The translations under genes and the position numbers were made by a program. From Cocos nucifera (taxonomy: Eukaryota > Streptophyta > Magnoliopsida > Arecales > Arecaceae), in the NCBI GenBank assembly GCA_006176705.1, contig QRFJ01004169.1, positions 62,001 through 126,000 of the forward strand: a DNA stretch of 64,000 nt, written 5' to 3'. How positions within the stretch are numbered: the first letter of the stretch is position 1; the number at the start of each line of letters is the position of its first letter. Below the pieces are notes generated by a model that saw only the letters and a program-made list of their open reading frames with translations, was not told the DNA's origin and ran no database searches. Below are positions 23,679-36,877 of the stretch, piece by piece.

Positions 23679-24777
23679 TAAGGTTGAACTTGATGAAGTT
23701 CAACAGATAGAAAGTTCGACATAGAATATTGAACCTAAGTCAGATTTGATCAGATCATATCCAAAGCTTAGTATACCCACACCATTAACGCAATTCGGTA
23801 GAGTACCATGCCATCCATATAGATACTATGGATTCTTGGTCTAGGATGGTGATCCCATCAAAATCGATGATAACGATGATGATCCGATCACTTATATGGA
23901 TGCGATGCAAAAATGACTAGAAGCCATGAGACCCAAAATGGATTTCATGAAGGTCAATAATGTACGGACATTAGTTGACCCACCTGAAGGGGTTAAACCC
24001 ATTGGATGTAAATGGGTACTCAAAAAGAAAAGAGGCATAGATGAAAAGGAGGAGACCTATAAAGTCCGTCTGGTTGCCAAGGGGTATCATCAACATTATG
24101 GAATTGACTATTATGAGACATTCTTCTCGATGGCAATACTCAAATCTATTCGGATAATGCTTGAAATAGTTGCCCACCTGGACTATGAGATCTGGCAGAT
24201 GGATGTGAAGATGGCTTTCCTAAATGGAGAGCTAATCGAAGAGGTGTATATGTTACAACCTAAGGAATTCACATCCACAGATGAGTCCAAGGTGTGCAGG
24301 CTTCAGAGATCCATTCATGGATCAAAGCATGCATCTCAAAGTTGGAACATGCATTTTGATAAAATGATCAAAATATATGGCTTCGTTAAGAATGGAGAAG
24401 AACCCTGTATTTATAAATGGACAAATGGTCCAGCAGTGGTTTTTCTTATTTTGTACGTGGATGACATTCTCTTAATCGAAAATGACATCTCCACACTACA
24501 AGGAATAAAAGTCTGGTTGTTATCATATTTCTCCATGAAGAACTTGGATGAAGCATCCTACATCCTAGGGATGAAGATCTATAGGGATAGATCTAAAAGG
24601 ATGCTTGGTATATCCCAGTCCACGTATATAGAAATTATGCTGAAGAGGTTCAGTATGGAGAATTTCAAAAAGGACTATCTCTCTCTAAGAACGATTGTCC
24701 GACAACTCCTGAAGAGAGAGAGCATACGTGTAGAATTCCATATATTTCAGCTGTGGGATCTATTATGTATGCAATGA
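23679..24777 (+). pseudogene. Element B reverse transcriptase
   Basis: Continuation of B after C: the integrase-RT linker, then a 283-codon open frame (23926-24777). RT motifs in order are IGCKWVLKKKRG, VRLVAKGY, IWQMDVKMAFLNGE with the first catalytic Asp, and LYVDDILLI at about 24451-24477 with the Asp pair intact. The frame is lost near 24690, where several codons before GIHLSKK-like sequence are deleted. Linker codons contain a TAG and a TGA. Parallel to A's RT at 2364-3250 and F's at 44245-44865. Confidence 0.88.
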
Positions 24778-25420
24778 CATGTACGAGATCAAATGTGGCA
24801 TACTCACTAGGAGTAGTGAGTAGATACCAGTCTGATCCTAGAGAAAATTACTAGAAGATGGTTAATACCATCCTTAAGTATTTGAGAAAGACTAAGGACC
24901 AATGGTTGGTCTATGGTGAGTCAGATCTGAAGCTTGTGGGGTTTACGAAATCCAGCTTTCAATCTGATCATGATGACAGTAAAAGTGTGTTGGGGTATAT
25001 CTTTACTATAAATGGTGGAGCCATTTGTTGGAAAAGTTTAAAGCAGCATACAGTTGCTGACTCTATTTGCGAAGGAGAGTACATGGCAGCATCAGATGCA
25101 GTAAAAAAAGCTGTGTGGCTGAGAAAGTTGATCACCGAGCTCGAAGTAGCACCTTCGATTGATGGTCTAGTACTGCTCTACTGCGACAGCATTGGCGCCA
25201 TAGCTCAAGCAAAGAAACTGAAGGCACACCAACAGACAAAGCACATTCTACGTTGCTTCCATTTGGTCCAGAGATCGTGGATCGTGGTGACGTCGATCTT
25301 TAGAAGATCGACGAAAAGAAGAACCTAGCCGACCCCTTCATTAAAGCCCTGGCAATCAAGGAGTTCGACAACCATAAGTCGAAGATGGGTATTAAATTCT
25401 ATGTCGAGTGGCTTTAGGAT
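24778..25420 (+). pseudogene. Element B RNase H
   Basis: Open frame 24858-25328 covering most of the domain: ILKYLRKTKDQWLVYGESDLKL, GGAICWKSLKQ, the catalytic Glu in CEGEYMAASDA, and YCDSIGAIAQAK. The first Asp (usually TDSSF) reads TKSSF. The C-terminal tail to about 25418 is frameshifted. RNase H would degrade the RNA strand during reverse transcription; here it is broken. Confidence 0.85.
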
Positions 25421-25430
25421 AAGTGGGAGT
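25421..25430 (+). other. Polypurine tract of B
   Basis: AAGTGGGAGT immediately before the 3' LTR start TGTTGAAAAT. Confidence 0.85.
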
Positions 25431-26564
25431 TGTTGAAAATTATGCCGTAAAGCCAATCGTCAATCTATTAATGATTAAGATATTATAATTAATTTATTAA
25501 TTAATAAAAAATATTTTAACATTTTGTTTATCATTAATTTACATCTTCTAATGAACTCCATTGTTGTGATGAAGTCCTTAGGACTATTTAGTTTTGATAA
25601 AGAGAGGATTTATCGATTAGTCTTTAAATTTATTCATGACCAAATGATAGGCTGTTAATTAGGATGACAGCATCTATCGAGCATAGATCGTGCCATACAG
25701 GTTGATTATTCTCTTAACCAAGGAGTGTGGAGACACTGGTATGGCATATAGATGAGATGTATGGGTACATCGTTATGGAACGTATCCAACTCTAGAGCAC
25801 TCTACTATCGAAAATGTCTCTAATGGGATATAGGTATAAGTATCCCTTAGACATGAGATCACCTCAGTGACTTACAAGCAACTCACTATACTTTGGTACC
25901 AAACTAATTGAATTTCTAATTCAACAATGAAAGGCTTTTGGGCACAGTCAAGTAATTACGAAGTTGGAGTGTCATCAAGATAGAATTGACCACTCCAAGA
26001 GTTGGAGAAGAATGTATTATTGTATTTCAATATAGCAAAACCTTGTTCAGGATAATCCATCAGATAGATTTGAAATTTTAAAATATAATGTGGACAACCT
26101 GATTAGAGTTGATAGTTGAACTCTAAGGTATCCTACGAGCATTATGGTCAAGGGGATGAATTATATGAAAACTATATTCGCATGGGTTCTAAGGATGGTG
26201 TTCTACACCTTTCGACCTATCTGGTTATCAGATATCATTGCTAGATGGTCACTTCGATTGGTATAAAAATTTATTCATATGCTACCTGCTTAGGTTCGGA
26301 CCTATGACATCACATACGTTACAATTCACATTCCGATCGAATGGTTGATCGGTGATTTAGAATCATTTTATTGTTAAACAATCAATACGATTGATGTTTA
26401 ACCTAGTGCAAGTGTTGCAGGTGGATCGATTAGCAATTCAATTGCTAATTGGCTTAATTTGATTAAGCTAGAAGGCTGAGATTAAGTCTAATCAAATATA
26501 ATTTAATTAGATTTGGTTTGGACTTTGTTAGATCAAGTTCAATTAGCTTATTGGATAAATTAAG
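25431..26564 (+). repeat. Element B 3' LTR, left part
   Basis: First 1134 bp of the LTR, from TGTTGAAAATTATG. It is interrupted by D after ATAAATTAAG and resumes at 36878. Confidence 0.9.
26560..26564. repeat. Target-site duplication of D, left copy
   Basis: TTAAG before D, repeated at 36873-36877 after D. Joining the flanks gives AAATTAAGTGCAAGGAAGAACTAG-like order, as in the uninterrupted LTR near 39018. Confidence 0.92.
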
Positions 26565-28790
26565 TGTTAGATATGTGTACCCTAGAAGCCAGAATTGGCT
26601 GACACTTGTTATACACTTCTAAGGACAAAATTATAATTTTGACTGTAAATAATAAAATAAATTATTTTCTATCATAATGTGTATTTAGTGTCTGTGATAC
26701 ATCCCTTAAGTTAGTGGCAATGATAATTCTTATTTTCAAGAGTTGAAAATTTAAGACATGGATTTTCATTATTAACTCATAAAATGCTCCTAACCATAAG
26801 ATCATCATAAGGATGGTGATTGATCCGAAAGGATGGTGATTGACATCGGAGCAAGAGTACTGGTACTTGTTAGAGAATGATGGCACTGAGCGTGACCACC
26901 TCAAGCAGTCATTAGAAAGTCTACCTTCTCATCGATGACTAGCTCGAAGCTGCAGTGGTGTGTCTGATTCTTTGACCCAAGGTGCATTGGTAGTTCACCT
27001 TAAAGGTGTTATAGTTTGACTACACCATGACTCGATCTTCTAGCCATTCGGAATTCTGAGGTGTATGTTGGCTACAGCATATACATTGTAGAAATTAGAT
27101 TGCACCAAGAGAGAATCTATCTACCTCGGTAGATGAGGAGTAGCCCTATGATGAGCACGAGAATCAAATCCATAAGTCCATGGCCATGGCAGAGTGAAAT
27201 AATAGAAAGAGATTCTATTAAGATTTTCACATTGGATTTGAATCGAATGATTAATTCGTATGATGGATATTAGGGTTTGACGAGTTCACCTTAACCCTAA
27301 TTCGATCGGAGCTCAAGATAGAAGAACTTAATCACACAGGTAACTACACCGAGAGGTTCATTTTTAGCTCTGATGAATTGCCACCATATACTATTAGGTG
27401 TCACTGGTAGATTTTGGGAGCAATTAGAATGATTTGGATGATCAATCATTCTAGTTGTTTGAATCAGAAAAGTTCTGATCCATCGGAAGGTGTTTCGATG
27501 ATGTCGATGATAGAGATCGTGACATATCTCATTACCATATAAAACTAAATCTAACTAGATCACACAAATAGAGATTTGGATCTGAATATCATCAATTCGA
27601 CTAATCCAGTTCAATTGATTTGAATTAAATTCAATTAGGTTCAAGAAAATCATGCTAGCACACGATTGAGCCTAATATTCTCCTTCAATAATCATCAAAA
27701 GTTATCTCGACTGAGCCAAACATGTTTGGGCTTACTCAGGTACCTTTACTTGGTCTGACTGGAGCTTGTCCAGATCAGAAAAGGATTGTCTTAATTTATG
27801 AGATAAATTTGAGACAACACCATCATTTTTCATCACCTGCTAATTCTTGTCTTTTGACTTTGGTTAAATATTGACCTTTGACACTTAGTCATCTGCCCAT
27901 GTGTCATGCACCCATAGGAGAGAGATTTGACCTCTTATCTCCTTACTAAAAAGAGAAAAGGAGGGGGTGCATGCTTAGGGAAGCGTGCACCCAATGATAA
28001 TGATGCCTAGAGTCCCATATAGATGGGACTCCAGGTTGCTTCATGGTATCAAACAAGGTGGCACCAAAGACTCTACTTTGATCAGTCTTGGTGCCACCTA
28101 AGGATGTTTGAGAGGGGCTCTCATCTGATTGAATCAAGTGATATCATCCCACCAATCAGATTTAGATCTGATTACACGTAGAGACGTGATTGGTCGGGAT
28201 GATGTGTTATTGCATGACGCAGCAGGGTCTATATAAACTCTATCTATGCCTAGGTTAGAGAAGGTTCTCTCCTTTCCCATGCCACATAGCCCTCTCCCCT
28301 CTCCTCCATGCCTACCTCTGATCCTCTCTCTCCTCTCCATGCCCAAGAGGCTTTGGGCTCAAGTTTGGTGCGATCCAGGCCAGAGAAAGGCAACAAGAAA
28401 GGAAGAAGGCAGTACTGCTGCAAGGGATGATATTGGATCTTCAAAAATTATTTTGAAGATCTTCAAGATTAGATCTAGATCTGATCTTTAGAAAAAAGAT
28501 TAAGAAGGAGAAGATCTCCAGATCCTGCCTGAGTGGATACTGACAGAGGTTAGGTGATTGCATGGCTGCATCCAGAACCTCAGGAAATCAGCAGAATCAT
28601 CATAGGATAATAAAATTATCCAAGAATAAGGTATAAATTAAATTAAATTAAATTTATTATATTAGATTCATAAAATTAGATCTAAAAGTATCAAATTTGA
28701 TTTAGATCTAAGAAAAAAAAATTTAAAATATTTCTCTTGGTCAAATTAGATCTGAATGAACCTGACCTGGAAAACAGGATTTTTCCTTCA
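26565..28790 (+). repeat. Element D 5' LTR
   Basis: From TGTTAGATATGTGTACCC to TTTTTCCTTCA. Near 26811-26850 it lacks about 55 bp present in the 3' LTR and carries a repeated GGATGGTGATTGA at the breakpoint. Confidence 0.92.
28230..28237 (+). promoter_or_regulatory. Putative TATA box in D 5' LTR
   Basis: TATATAAA in GGGTCTATATAAACTC, equivalent in position to the one in C. The 3' LTR has the same motif near 36311. Confidence 0.6.
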
Positions 28791-28792
28791 GT

Positions 28793-28805
28793 TGGTATCA
28801 GAGCC
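28793..28805 (+). other. Primer binding site of D
   Basis: TGGTATCAGAGCC two bases after the LTR end; initiator-Met type. Confidence 0.92.
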
Positions 28806-30666
28806 AGGTTTCAATAAATAATTTAGATTTAATTTTAATTTATTTTTAATATAATAATTAGATAATTTTGTATGTCACATGAGATATGATTAGATCTAAA
28901 ATCAAAAAAATTAGAAATTAAATAATTTAAATGTAAGTTGTATAAGATGCATGACTAGTTGTAGAATAGAATTATTCTATGTATAGTCTTGCATAATCAT
29001 AATTTAATTTGACTAAGTTATGATTTCTAGATCTATTTATTTACTATTTTTGATGTTATAAATATTATAATAAGATCTAAAAAATAGAAAATAAAGTTAT
29101 TTAATTTTTGATCCATATGAGATATGATGAATGCATGTTTAGACTAGTTGTAGAATAGTTCTACATAATTATCTAGAATAAAATTTATTTGATGTGATCA
29201 ATTTAAATTTAACTTTGCAGATGATTATGAGATAATTTAGATCTAAAAATATGCATGATATGATATATGAGATGTATGAAAAATATGTTTAAAGTTAGAT
29301 CAATTTTATATATGAGATATATGATCTAACTAGTTTTGTAGTTTTCATATTTCTAATTAAGACGTTCTCCTTGGCCATCCGATCATAAGAACAAAGTAGG
29401 ATTTAAATGCCCTCTCCTCACATTCGATGGGATATTCTTATGATATGTATGGGTGCTGCGCGTTCGTCCTTAATCAGAAATCTAAAAACTTATTTTCTAC
29501 AAAACTCTAGATCCTGAAATCTTGAGATTTTATTTACATGTTTTATTTGTGAACCCTAAACTTAATTGAGAATTAAGATTATGAAATATGTTAAGTCTAA
29601 AAATTAAAAATTTTTAGATTTAAGACATATTCATAAAATTGGGTTCAGACTGGGGTAGCTCAATTAGGTCTAAGCGGTTGATCAAACCAAATCAAGAGTT
29701 GGTTAGATGGGATCAAGAGTGCTTAAATTGACCAGCCTAATGGGATTAGGTCTGGGTCAAGATCGAGTCACGTGAGTGATCGATCAAGCTAAGACCTAAT
29801 TAGGCTCAATGGTTAGAGTCTAGATTGTAGGCTAACCCGATTGATTCTGGCTCAACAATTTGGTGTCTTGGTAAGTCTGGCAGATATGATTGACTAATTT
29901 TTAATTAGGAGCTACTCGACTCGAATGCATTCTTATCGAGTTAATGGCATATCCCTTCCATCGGTCTCACTTATCTGGCCATATTTGTTAGCTCAGTCCT
30001 AATCTAAGGTGGTCAATAATCCAAGCTAACCCATGCCACTAAATTAGTCATAATGGTTATGACTATGTCAAGTCTAGTTTAATGAGACCTAAATCAAATC
30101 TTCCTAGAAAAAGATTAAGTCTAAGATCTTCCACCATTATAGATGTGCGGACTCTTCTCGGGGTTGATTATTCTCGACTGGTTATAGTGGTTCAGTTGCA
30201 CTGGAAAGATGCAACCATGTCTATTAGGCATTGGATGCTTTGGGCTGGAGGATGGATTGGGCTCAATATTTTAGATACGGTGAGAGACTTAATTAGAAAT
30301 CCAATCTGTGCAAATGGTGGTTCTAACTTAACTAAGGAGTGAATCAATGTTTTGGTAATGGTAAGATTCATGAATTAGAGATCAAGTTTGGGTGCACCAT
30401 GACTAGAGAATCATTGGATAATAGTTGTTCACCCATTGGCTAACCCATCACTAACTGTTAGGTGAGGTGATGAGTCAATTGGTGGGATCGCACCACCCAC
30501 TAAAAATTATTAATCATGATGATTTTTGCATCTCTACAGAGGGAGTGTAGGAATCTAAGAAAATAGTGAAAGCTAATTTATTTAAAAATAAAATTTTTAA
30601 ATAAATTGGTCAAGCCTTAATTATAATATCTAACTAGAAACTTTGACTCTCTATAGAAAAATATCT
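28806..30666 (+). other. Untranslated leader of D
   Basis: About 1.9 kb, AT-rich in the first half. The part up to about 30027 aligns with C's leader; the last 640 bp before gag is absent from C. The 86-codon frame at 30082 lies in that stretch and shows no known motif. Confidence 0.7.
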
Positions 30667-31515
30667 ATGTCCAATCCATTAGCACGTATCCTGGACACCC
30701 ATAGACTAACCAAACCCAATTACAAGGATTGGCTTTGAAACTTCAAAATAATTGTAGGTTTTGAGAAGTTAACTCATGTATTGGACCAAAATTCTCCCAC
30801 CTTACCAGCTCGTCCATCAGCTGAACAGAGAGCGTCTCTTAACAAGTGGATGGACAAAGATAACAAGACTAGATACTACATGTTGGGCTCGATGTTTGAT
30901 GAGCTTCAGCACCAACATGAAGATATCAGGATTGCCCATCAAATGTTGGCTCAACTACAAGTGATGTTTGGTGAACAGAGTCACGCAGCCAAGTATCAAA
31001 TCACTAAATGACTATTCAAGGCTAAAATGCGTGATGGGCAGTCAGTCCAAGCTTATTGTCTAATGATGATCAAGAACTTGGAAGAGCTTGAGAAGCTCAG
31101 AGTAAAGTTGGATCTAGATTTGCAGAATAATATAATTCTGCAATCCTTGACTGATGCATATGGGCAGTTCATCATAAACTATCATATGCATAAACTTCAA
31201 AATTCTCTGACCGAGCTTATGAACATGCTGGTTACTGTTGAGCTTTCTATGAAAGGTTCCAAAGGCTCAGTGCTTGCTATGGAATTGACTTGTTACAAGA
31301 GAAAGTCTTTTGGAAAGAAGTTTGTGAAAAGAAAAAAGATGGAAGGAGGAAAGAAGAAAAAGGCAGAGATGAAGAAGAAGGTCGCTGATAAAGAAAAATA
31401 TTTTCATTGCAATACTGACGGCCACAGGAAGCGAAATTGCCTTACTTACCTAGCCATCCTGAAGAATAAGAATGAGGCAGGTCCTTCTAGAGGTATGCTC
31501 ATTATTAAGTCTAAC
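30667..31515 (+). pseudogene. Element D gag and nucleocapsid
   Basis: Starts ATG then SNPLARILDTHRL, the natural Copia gag beginning. Capsid sequence follows with TGA codons near 30739 (where C has Trp-Leu-Arg context) and at 31009. The frame from 31027 runs through a Lys-rich linker to a zinc knuckle reading YFHCNTDGHRKRNC, in which the first Cys is Tyr. Gag packages element RNA into virus-like particles; this copy is broken. Confidence 0.85.
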
Positions 31516-32812
31516 CTTATGATTTCTTCTACATCCAGTTGGGTGTTTAACTCTAGTTCTAGTGCTCATTTGTGCACTTTCATGCAGGATCCTAAAGATA
31601 GCAGGATGCTGAGGGATGGTGAGATGATCCTATGCATCGAAAATGGAGCAAGAGTTGCTACTGTGGCCGTGGGAACATATCCTTTTTGACTACCATTTGG
31701 TTTAAACATAGTATTAAAGGACTGTTATTATGTGCCTGCAGCAAGCAGGAATTTGATTTCTATTTTATGTTTAGCACTAGAAGGCTATGTAATTAGTTTT
31801 CTTAAGGACCATTGTAACATTTTTTTTGAAAAAAATAAAATTGCAAGTAGTTTTCTTATTAATGGTCTTTACCAGTTACATATTGATGTATCTATTTTTT
31901 AATATCGAGCAAAATGTGAATGCCATAAGAATAAAACGACCTAGGGATAGTCCGAATGATAGGTATCTATGGCACCTAAGACTAGGTCATATAGCAGAAG
32001 ATAGGGTTAACAAATTGAAAAAAATCAGGCTATTGAGTTCATTGACTTTCGAGTCACATCCAATTTGTGAATCTTGTCTTCATGGTAAAATGACTAAGCT
32101 CCCTTTTATAGGACATGGAGAAAGGGCCACGGATCTACTTGCCCTAGTACATACTAATGTGTGCGGCCTATTTGATGCGCCGATTAGAGGCAATTTTTTC
32201 TACTTCATAATCTTTACCGATGATTAATCTTGGTAGGGTATGTGTATCTTATGAGACATAAGTCTGAAGCTTTTGAAAAGTTCAAGAAATTCAAACATGA
32301 AGTAGAAAAATAAATTGGAAAACCCATTAAGGTTCTTTGATCAGATTAAGGAGGTACATACCTTAGTCAGGAATTTCTTGACTAGCTCAAGCAAAATGGC
32401 ATAATCTCTCAATCGACTCTACCTGGAATACCTCAACTCAATGGGGTTTCAGAATGGAGGAATCGGACCCTATTAGATATGGTCCGATCTATGATGAGCT
32501 TCATAAATCTTTCTGATTTTTTTTAGGAACATAGTCTGTTAACAGGCAATATACTTACTGAATAGGATTTCTTCTAAAATTGTTCCTACCACACCATATG
32601 AGATATGGCATGGTAAGAAACCAAGTCTAAGTCATCTCAAAATTTGGGATTGTCTGGCTCATGTCAAAAGACAACAAGCGGATAGGTTAGACTTCAGGTC
32701 CTTTAGAGCTCGATTTATAGGATATCCTAAAGAGCCATTAGGATATTATTTCTACATTCCAGAAGATCACAATGTGATTATGAGTCGACATGCCATCTTT
32801 CTTGAAAAATAG
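31516..32812 (+). pseudogene. Element D protease and integrase
   Basis: The protease motif reads FNSSSS instead of LDSGSS, so the catalytic Asp is lost. Integrase zinc region (LWHLRLGH, CESCLHGKM) and first catalytic block are readable in the frame 31826-32227. Later blocks (second Asp, and Glu with RNRTLLDM near 32460) contain stops and shifts. It ends at a TAG (32810-32812) after FLEK, the same position and codon as in C. Confidence 0.85.
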
Positions 32813-34588
32813 TTTATTCAAGATGGCGGCATTGGAAAGCAGATCAAGCTCGAGGAGAAAGTCTCACAAGAGCAATGAGCTAAGGACCAAATAGAATCAA
32901 ATCAGGTTGAACCAATACAATCACTACCTTCTCCACCTCATAGATCGAGAAGGATTTTCCATCCTCCTGAGAGGTACTTAGGTACTATTTCAGAAAAAGT
33001 AGAGAAAATATTTCTCATAGGTAATAGGGTTCATGGTATGATCCCAAAACCTATGACGAGGCGATATCGGAGATCGACTCTAAGAAATAGTTAGAGGCAA
33101 TGAAGTCAGAAATTGACTCGATGCACTCAAACCAAGTCTGAACCTTGGTAGATCCACCAGAAGGTATAGTACCTATTGGGTGTAAATGGATCTACAAGAG
33201 AAAGATTGGTGCAGATGGAAATGTAGAGACATTCAAAACAAGATTAGTGGAAAAAAGTTATAGTCAATGTGAAGGCATTGACTATTAGGATATCTTTTTG
33301 TCAGTAGCTATGCTAAAATCCATCCATACATTGCTAGCTATTGTAGCCTATTTCGATTATGAAATATGATAAATGGATGTAAAAACGGCATTCTTAAATG
33401 GATATCTTGAGAAAGATATCTATATAGAACAGCTGCTAGGTTTCACATCCAGCGATGTTGATCACAAAGTATGCAAGCTACAAAGGTTCATATATAGACT
33501 TAAGCGAGCATCTCGGAGCTGGAATACTCATTGTAATGATGTAATCAAATTATTTTGTTTCATCAAAAATAAGGAGCTATGTGTCTTCAAAAAGGTCAGT
33601 GGGAGCATACGTGGATGATATCCTCCTTATTGGAAATGATATTCTCATGTTGACCATAGTTAAAATGTGGTTATCCAAAGAATTCTCCATGAAAGACCTA
33701 GGAGAAGTATCCCTTATTCTAGAAATTAAGGTCTATAAAGATAGACAAAATAGGATGCTAGGACATTCACAGAAGATGTATATAGAGGAAGTGCTAAAGA
33801 GATTTAACATGGAAAACTCCAAGAGGGGTTTGGTACCCTTCAGACATGGCATTCATCTTTCCAAGAAGATGTGCCCTAGCACACCTGAGGAGATTGAATG
33901 CATGAGCAAGATCCCTTATGCTTCAACAATAGGGAGACTCATATATGCCATGTTATGTACACGACCTGATATAGCCTATGCTGTGAGTGTCACGAGCAGA
34001 TATCAGTCGAATCTAGGAAAAGAACACTGAACTTCTATGAAATGTATCCTTAAGTACTTAAGAAAAACTAAGGATATATTATTGGTTTGTGGTAATGGAG
34101 AACTCCAAGTCCAGGGGTATATAGATTCGGATTTTATATCTGATGTAGATGATCGAAAGTCAACATCTGAGAGTTTATTTGTGTGTAATGATGGTGCTGT
34201 CAGTTGAAAGAGTTCCAAGCAGATAGTGATAGTAGATTCCACCATGGAAGTAGAGTACATTGCTGCATCAAAAGCTATGAAGGAGGCATTCTGGTACAAG
34301 AAGTTTGTCATAGAGATCGGAGTGATGGCATTAGATGCCATTCCTCTATACTGCGATAATAATGGCGCCATAGCCCTAGCTAAGGAGCCAAGGTCTCACC
34401 AAAAGTCCAAGCACATGGAGTGGCGATACCACCTCATCTGCGATTATCTCAAAAAGGATTACGTCGAGATCAAGAGAGTCGACTCCGCAGATAATTCAGC
34501 AGATCCACTTACAAAGCCGTTAGGCCAGCAAATGATCGAAGCCCATCTTGAGAAGATGGGACATAGAATTATAGCCAGTTGGCTTTAG
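32813..34588 (+). pseudogene. Element D reverse transcriptase and RNase H
   Basis: RT N-part is readable with stops up to 33370. The frame 33373-33618 holds MDVKTAFLNGY with the first Asp. About 20 bp is missing just before the catalytic YVDD (33608-33619), shifting the frame. The frame 33581-34030 carries the rest of RT, and 34226-34588 holds RNase H with the Glu in MEVEYIAASKA, YCDNNGAIALAK and the ADPLTKPLG tail, ending with its natural TAG at SWL. Only the RNase H C-part is well preserved. Confidence 0.87.
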
Positions 34589-34591
34589 GTC

Positions 34592-34602
34592 AAGTGAGAG
34601 TT
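34592..34602 (+). other. Polypurine tract of D
   Basis: AAGTGAGAGTT immediately before the 3' LTR. Confidence 0.8.
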
Positions 34603-36872
34603 TGTTAGATATGTGTGCCCTAGAAGCTAGAATTGACTGATACTTGTTATACACTTTGAAGGGCAAAATTATAATTTTGACTATAAATAATAAAATCGAT
34701 TATTTTCTATCATAATGTGTATTTAGTGTCTGTGATACATTCCTTGAGTTAATGGCAATGATAATTCTTATTTTCAAGAGTTGAAAATTTAAGACATGGA
34801 TTTTCATTATTAACTCATAAAATGCTCCTGACCATAGGATCATCATGAGGATGGTGATTGATCCAGAAGATTGGTGTACAATCATTTTTTTATAGTATAT
34901 GAGTTTTAAGTCCATGGTGTAGAGACATCAGAGTGAGAGTATAGTTACTCGTTAGAGAACGAGGGCACTGAGCATGACCACCTCGAGCAATCATTAGAAA
35001 GTCTACCTTCTCGTCGACGAGTAGCTCGAAGCTACAGTGGTGTGTCTGGTTCTTTGACCTGAGGTGCATCGACAGTTCACCTTGAGGGTGTTATAGTTTA
35101 ACAACACCATGACTCGATCTCCTAGCCATTTGGAATCCTGAGGTATATGTTGGCTATAGCATATTCATTGTAGGAATTGGATTGCACTAAGAGAAAATCT
35201 ATCTACCTCGATAGATGAGGAGTAGCCCTATGATGATCACGAGAATCAAATTCATAAGCCCATGGCCATGGCAGAGTGAAATAATAAAAAGAGATTCTAT
35301 TAAGATTTTCACATTGGATTTGAATCGAATGATTAATTCATATGATTAATATTAGGGTTTGACTTGTTCACCCTAACCCTAATCCGATCGGGGCTCAAGA
35401 TATAAAAAATTAATCACACAGGTAACTACATCGAGAGATTCATTTTTAGTTCTGATGGGTTGCCACCATATATAGCTAGGTGTCACTGATGAATTTTAGG
35501 AGCAATTAGAATGATTTGGATGATCGATCATTCTAGTTGTCTGAATCAGAAAGTTCTGATCCATAGGAAGGTGTTTCAATGATGTCGATGATAGAGATCG
35601 TGATATATCTCAATATCATATGGAACTGAATCTAACTGGATCACACAAATAAGGGTTTGAATTTGGATATCATCAATTGGACTAACCCAGTTCAATTGAT
35701 TTGAATTAGATTCAATTAGGTTCAAGAAAATCGTGCTAGCACACGATTGAGCCTAATGTTCTCCTTCAATAATTATCAAAAGTTATCTCGACTGAGCCAA
35801 ATATGTTTGGGCTAACTTAGATATCTTTACTTGGTCTAACTGGTGCTTGTCTAGGTTAAAAAAGGGTTGTCTTAATTTATGAGATAAATTTGAGACAACA
35901 CCTGCCATTTTTCATCACCTGTTAATTCTTGTCTTTTGACTTTGGTCAAATATTGACCTTTGATACTTAGACATCTGCCCATCTGTCATGCACCCATAGG
36001 AGAGAGATTTGACCTCTTATCCGCTACTAGAAAAAGAAAAGGAGGGGGTGCATGTCTAGGGAGGCGTGTGCCCAAGGATAATGATGCTTGGAGTCCCATA
36101 CAAATGGGACTCTAGGTTGCTTCATGGTATCAAACAAGATGGTGCCAAAGACTCTACTTTGATCAGTCTTCGCACCACCTAAGGATGTTTGAGAGGGGCT
36201 CTCATCTGATTGGATCAGGTGATATCATCCCATCAATTAGATTTAAATCTGATTGCACGTAGAGACGTGATTGGCCGGGATGATGAGGCACTGCATGGCG
36301 CAACAAGGTCTATATAAATCCTCTCTATGCCTAGGTTTGAAAAGGTTCTTCCCTTGCCCATACCACATAGTCGTCTCCCCTCTCCTCTATGTCTACCTCT
36401 GATCCTCTCTCTCCTCTACATGCCTAAGAGGCTTTGGGCTCATGTTTGGTACGATCCAGGCAAAAGAAAGGCGACAAGAAAGGAAGAAGGCAGTACTGCT
36501 GCAAGAGACGATATCAGATCTTCAAAAATTATTTTGAAGATCTTCAAGATTAGATCCTGATCTGATCTTTAGAGAAAAGATTAAGAAGAAGAAGATCTCT
36601 AGATTTTGTCTGAGTGAATATCGGTAGAGGCCTAGTGATTGTGTGGTTGCATCTAGAACCTCAGAAAATCAGCAGGATTATCGTAGGATAATAAGATTAC
36701 CCAAGAATAAGGTATAAATTAAATCTAATTTATTTTATTATATTAGATTCATCAAATTAGATCTAAAAAGTATTAGATCAAATTTAGATCTAAGAAAAAA
36801 AATTTTAAAATATATTTCTTGGTCAAATCAGATCTGAACGAATCTGATCTGGGGAATAAGATTTTTCCTTCA
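34603..36872 (+). repeat. Element D 3' LTR
   Basis: 2270 bp from TGTTAGATATGTGTGCCC to TTTTTCCTTCA, followed directly by the TTAAG duplication. Confidence 0.93.
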
Positions 36873-36877
36873 TTAAG
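36873..36877. repeat. Target-site duplication of D, right copy
   Basis: TTAAG; matches 26560-26564. Confidence 0.92.

Larger units (their letters stand above)
26565..36872 (+). mobile_element. Element D: full-length Copia of the C family
   Basis: 10,308-bp Ty1/Copia element within B's 3' LTR. LTRs at 26565-28790 (2226 bp) and 34603-36872 (2270 bp); over the first 240 bases they differ by about 6%, so D is older than C. Primer site at 28793, leader about 1.9 kb, gag from 30667, pol to 34588, purine tract at 34592. The coding region has many stops and small deletions. It retains the gag start and RNase H that C has lost. Confidence 0.93.

Noticed and set aside
30082..30342. 86-codon ORF before D's gag as an accessory gene
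   Set aside because: No motif, absent from C, and in a leader with many stops; most likely chance.
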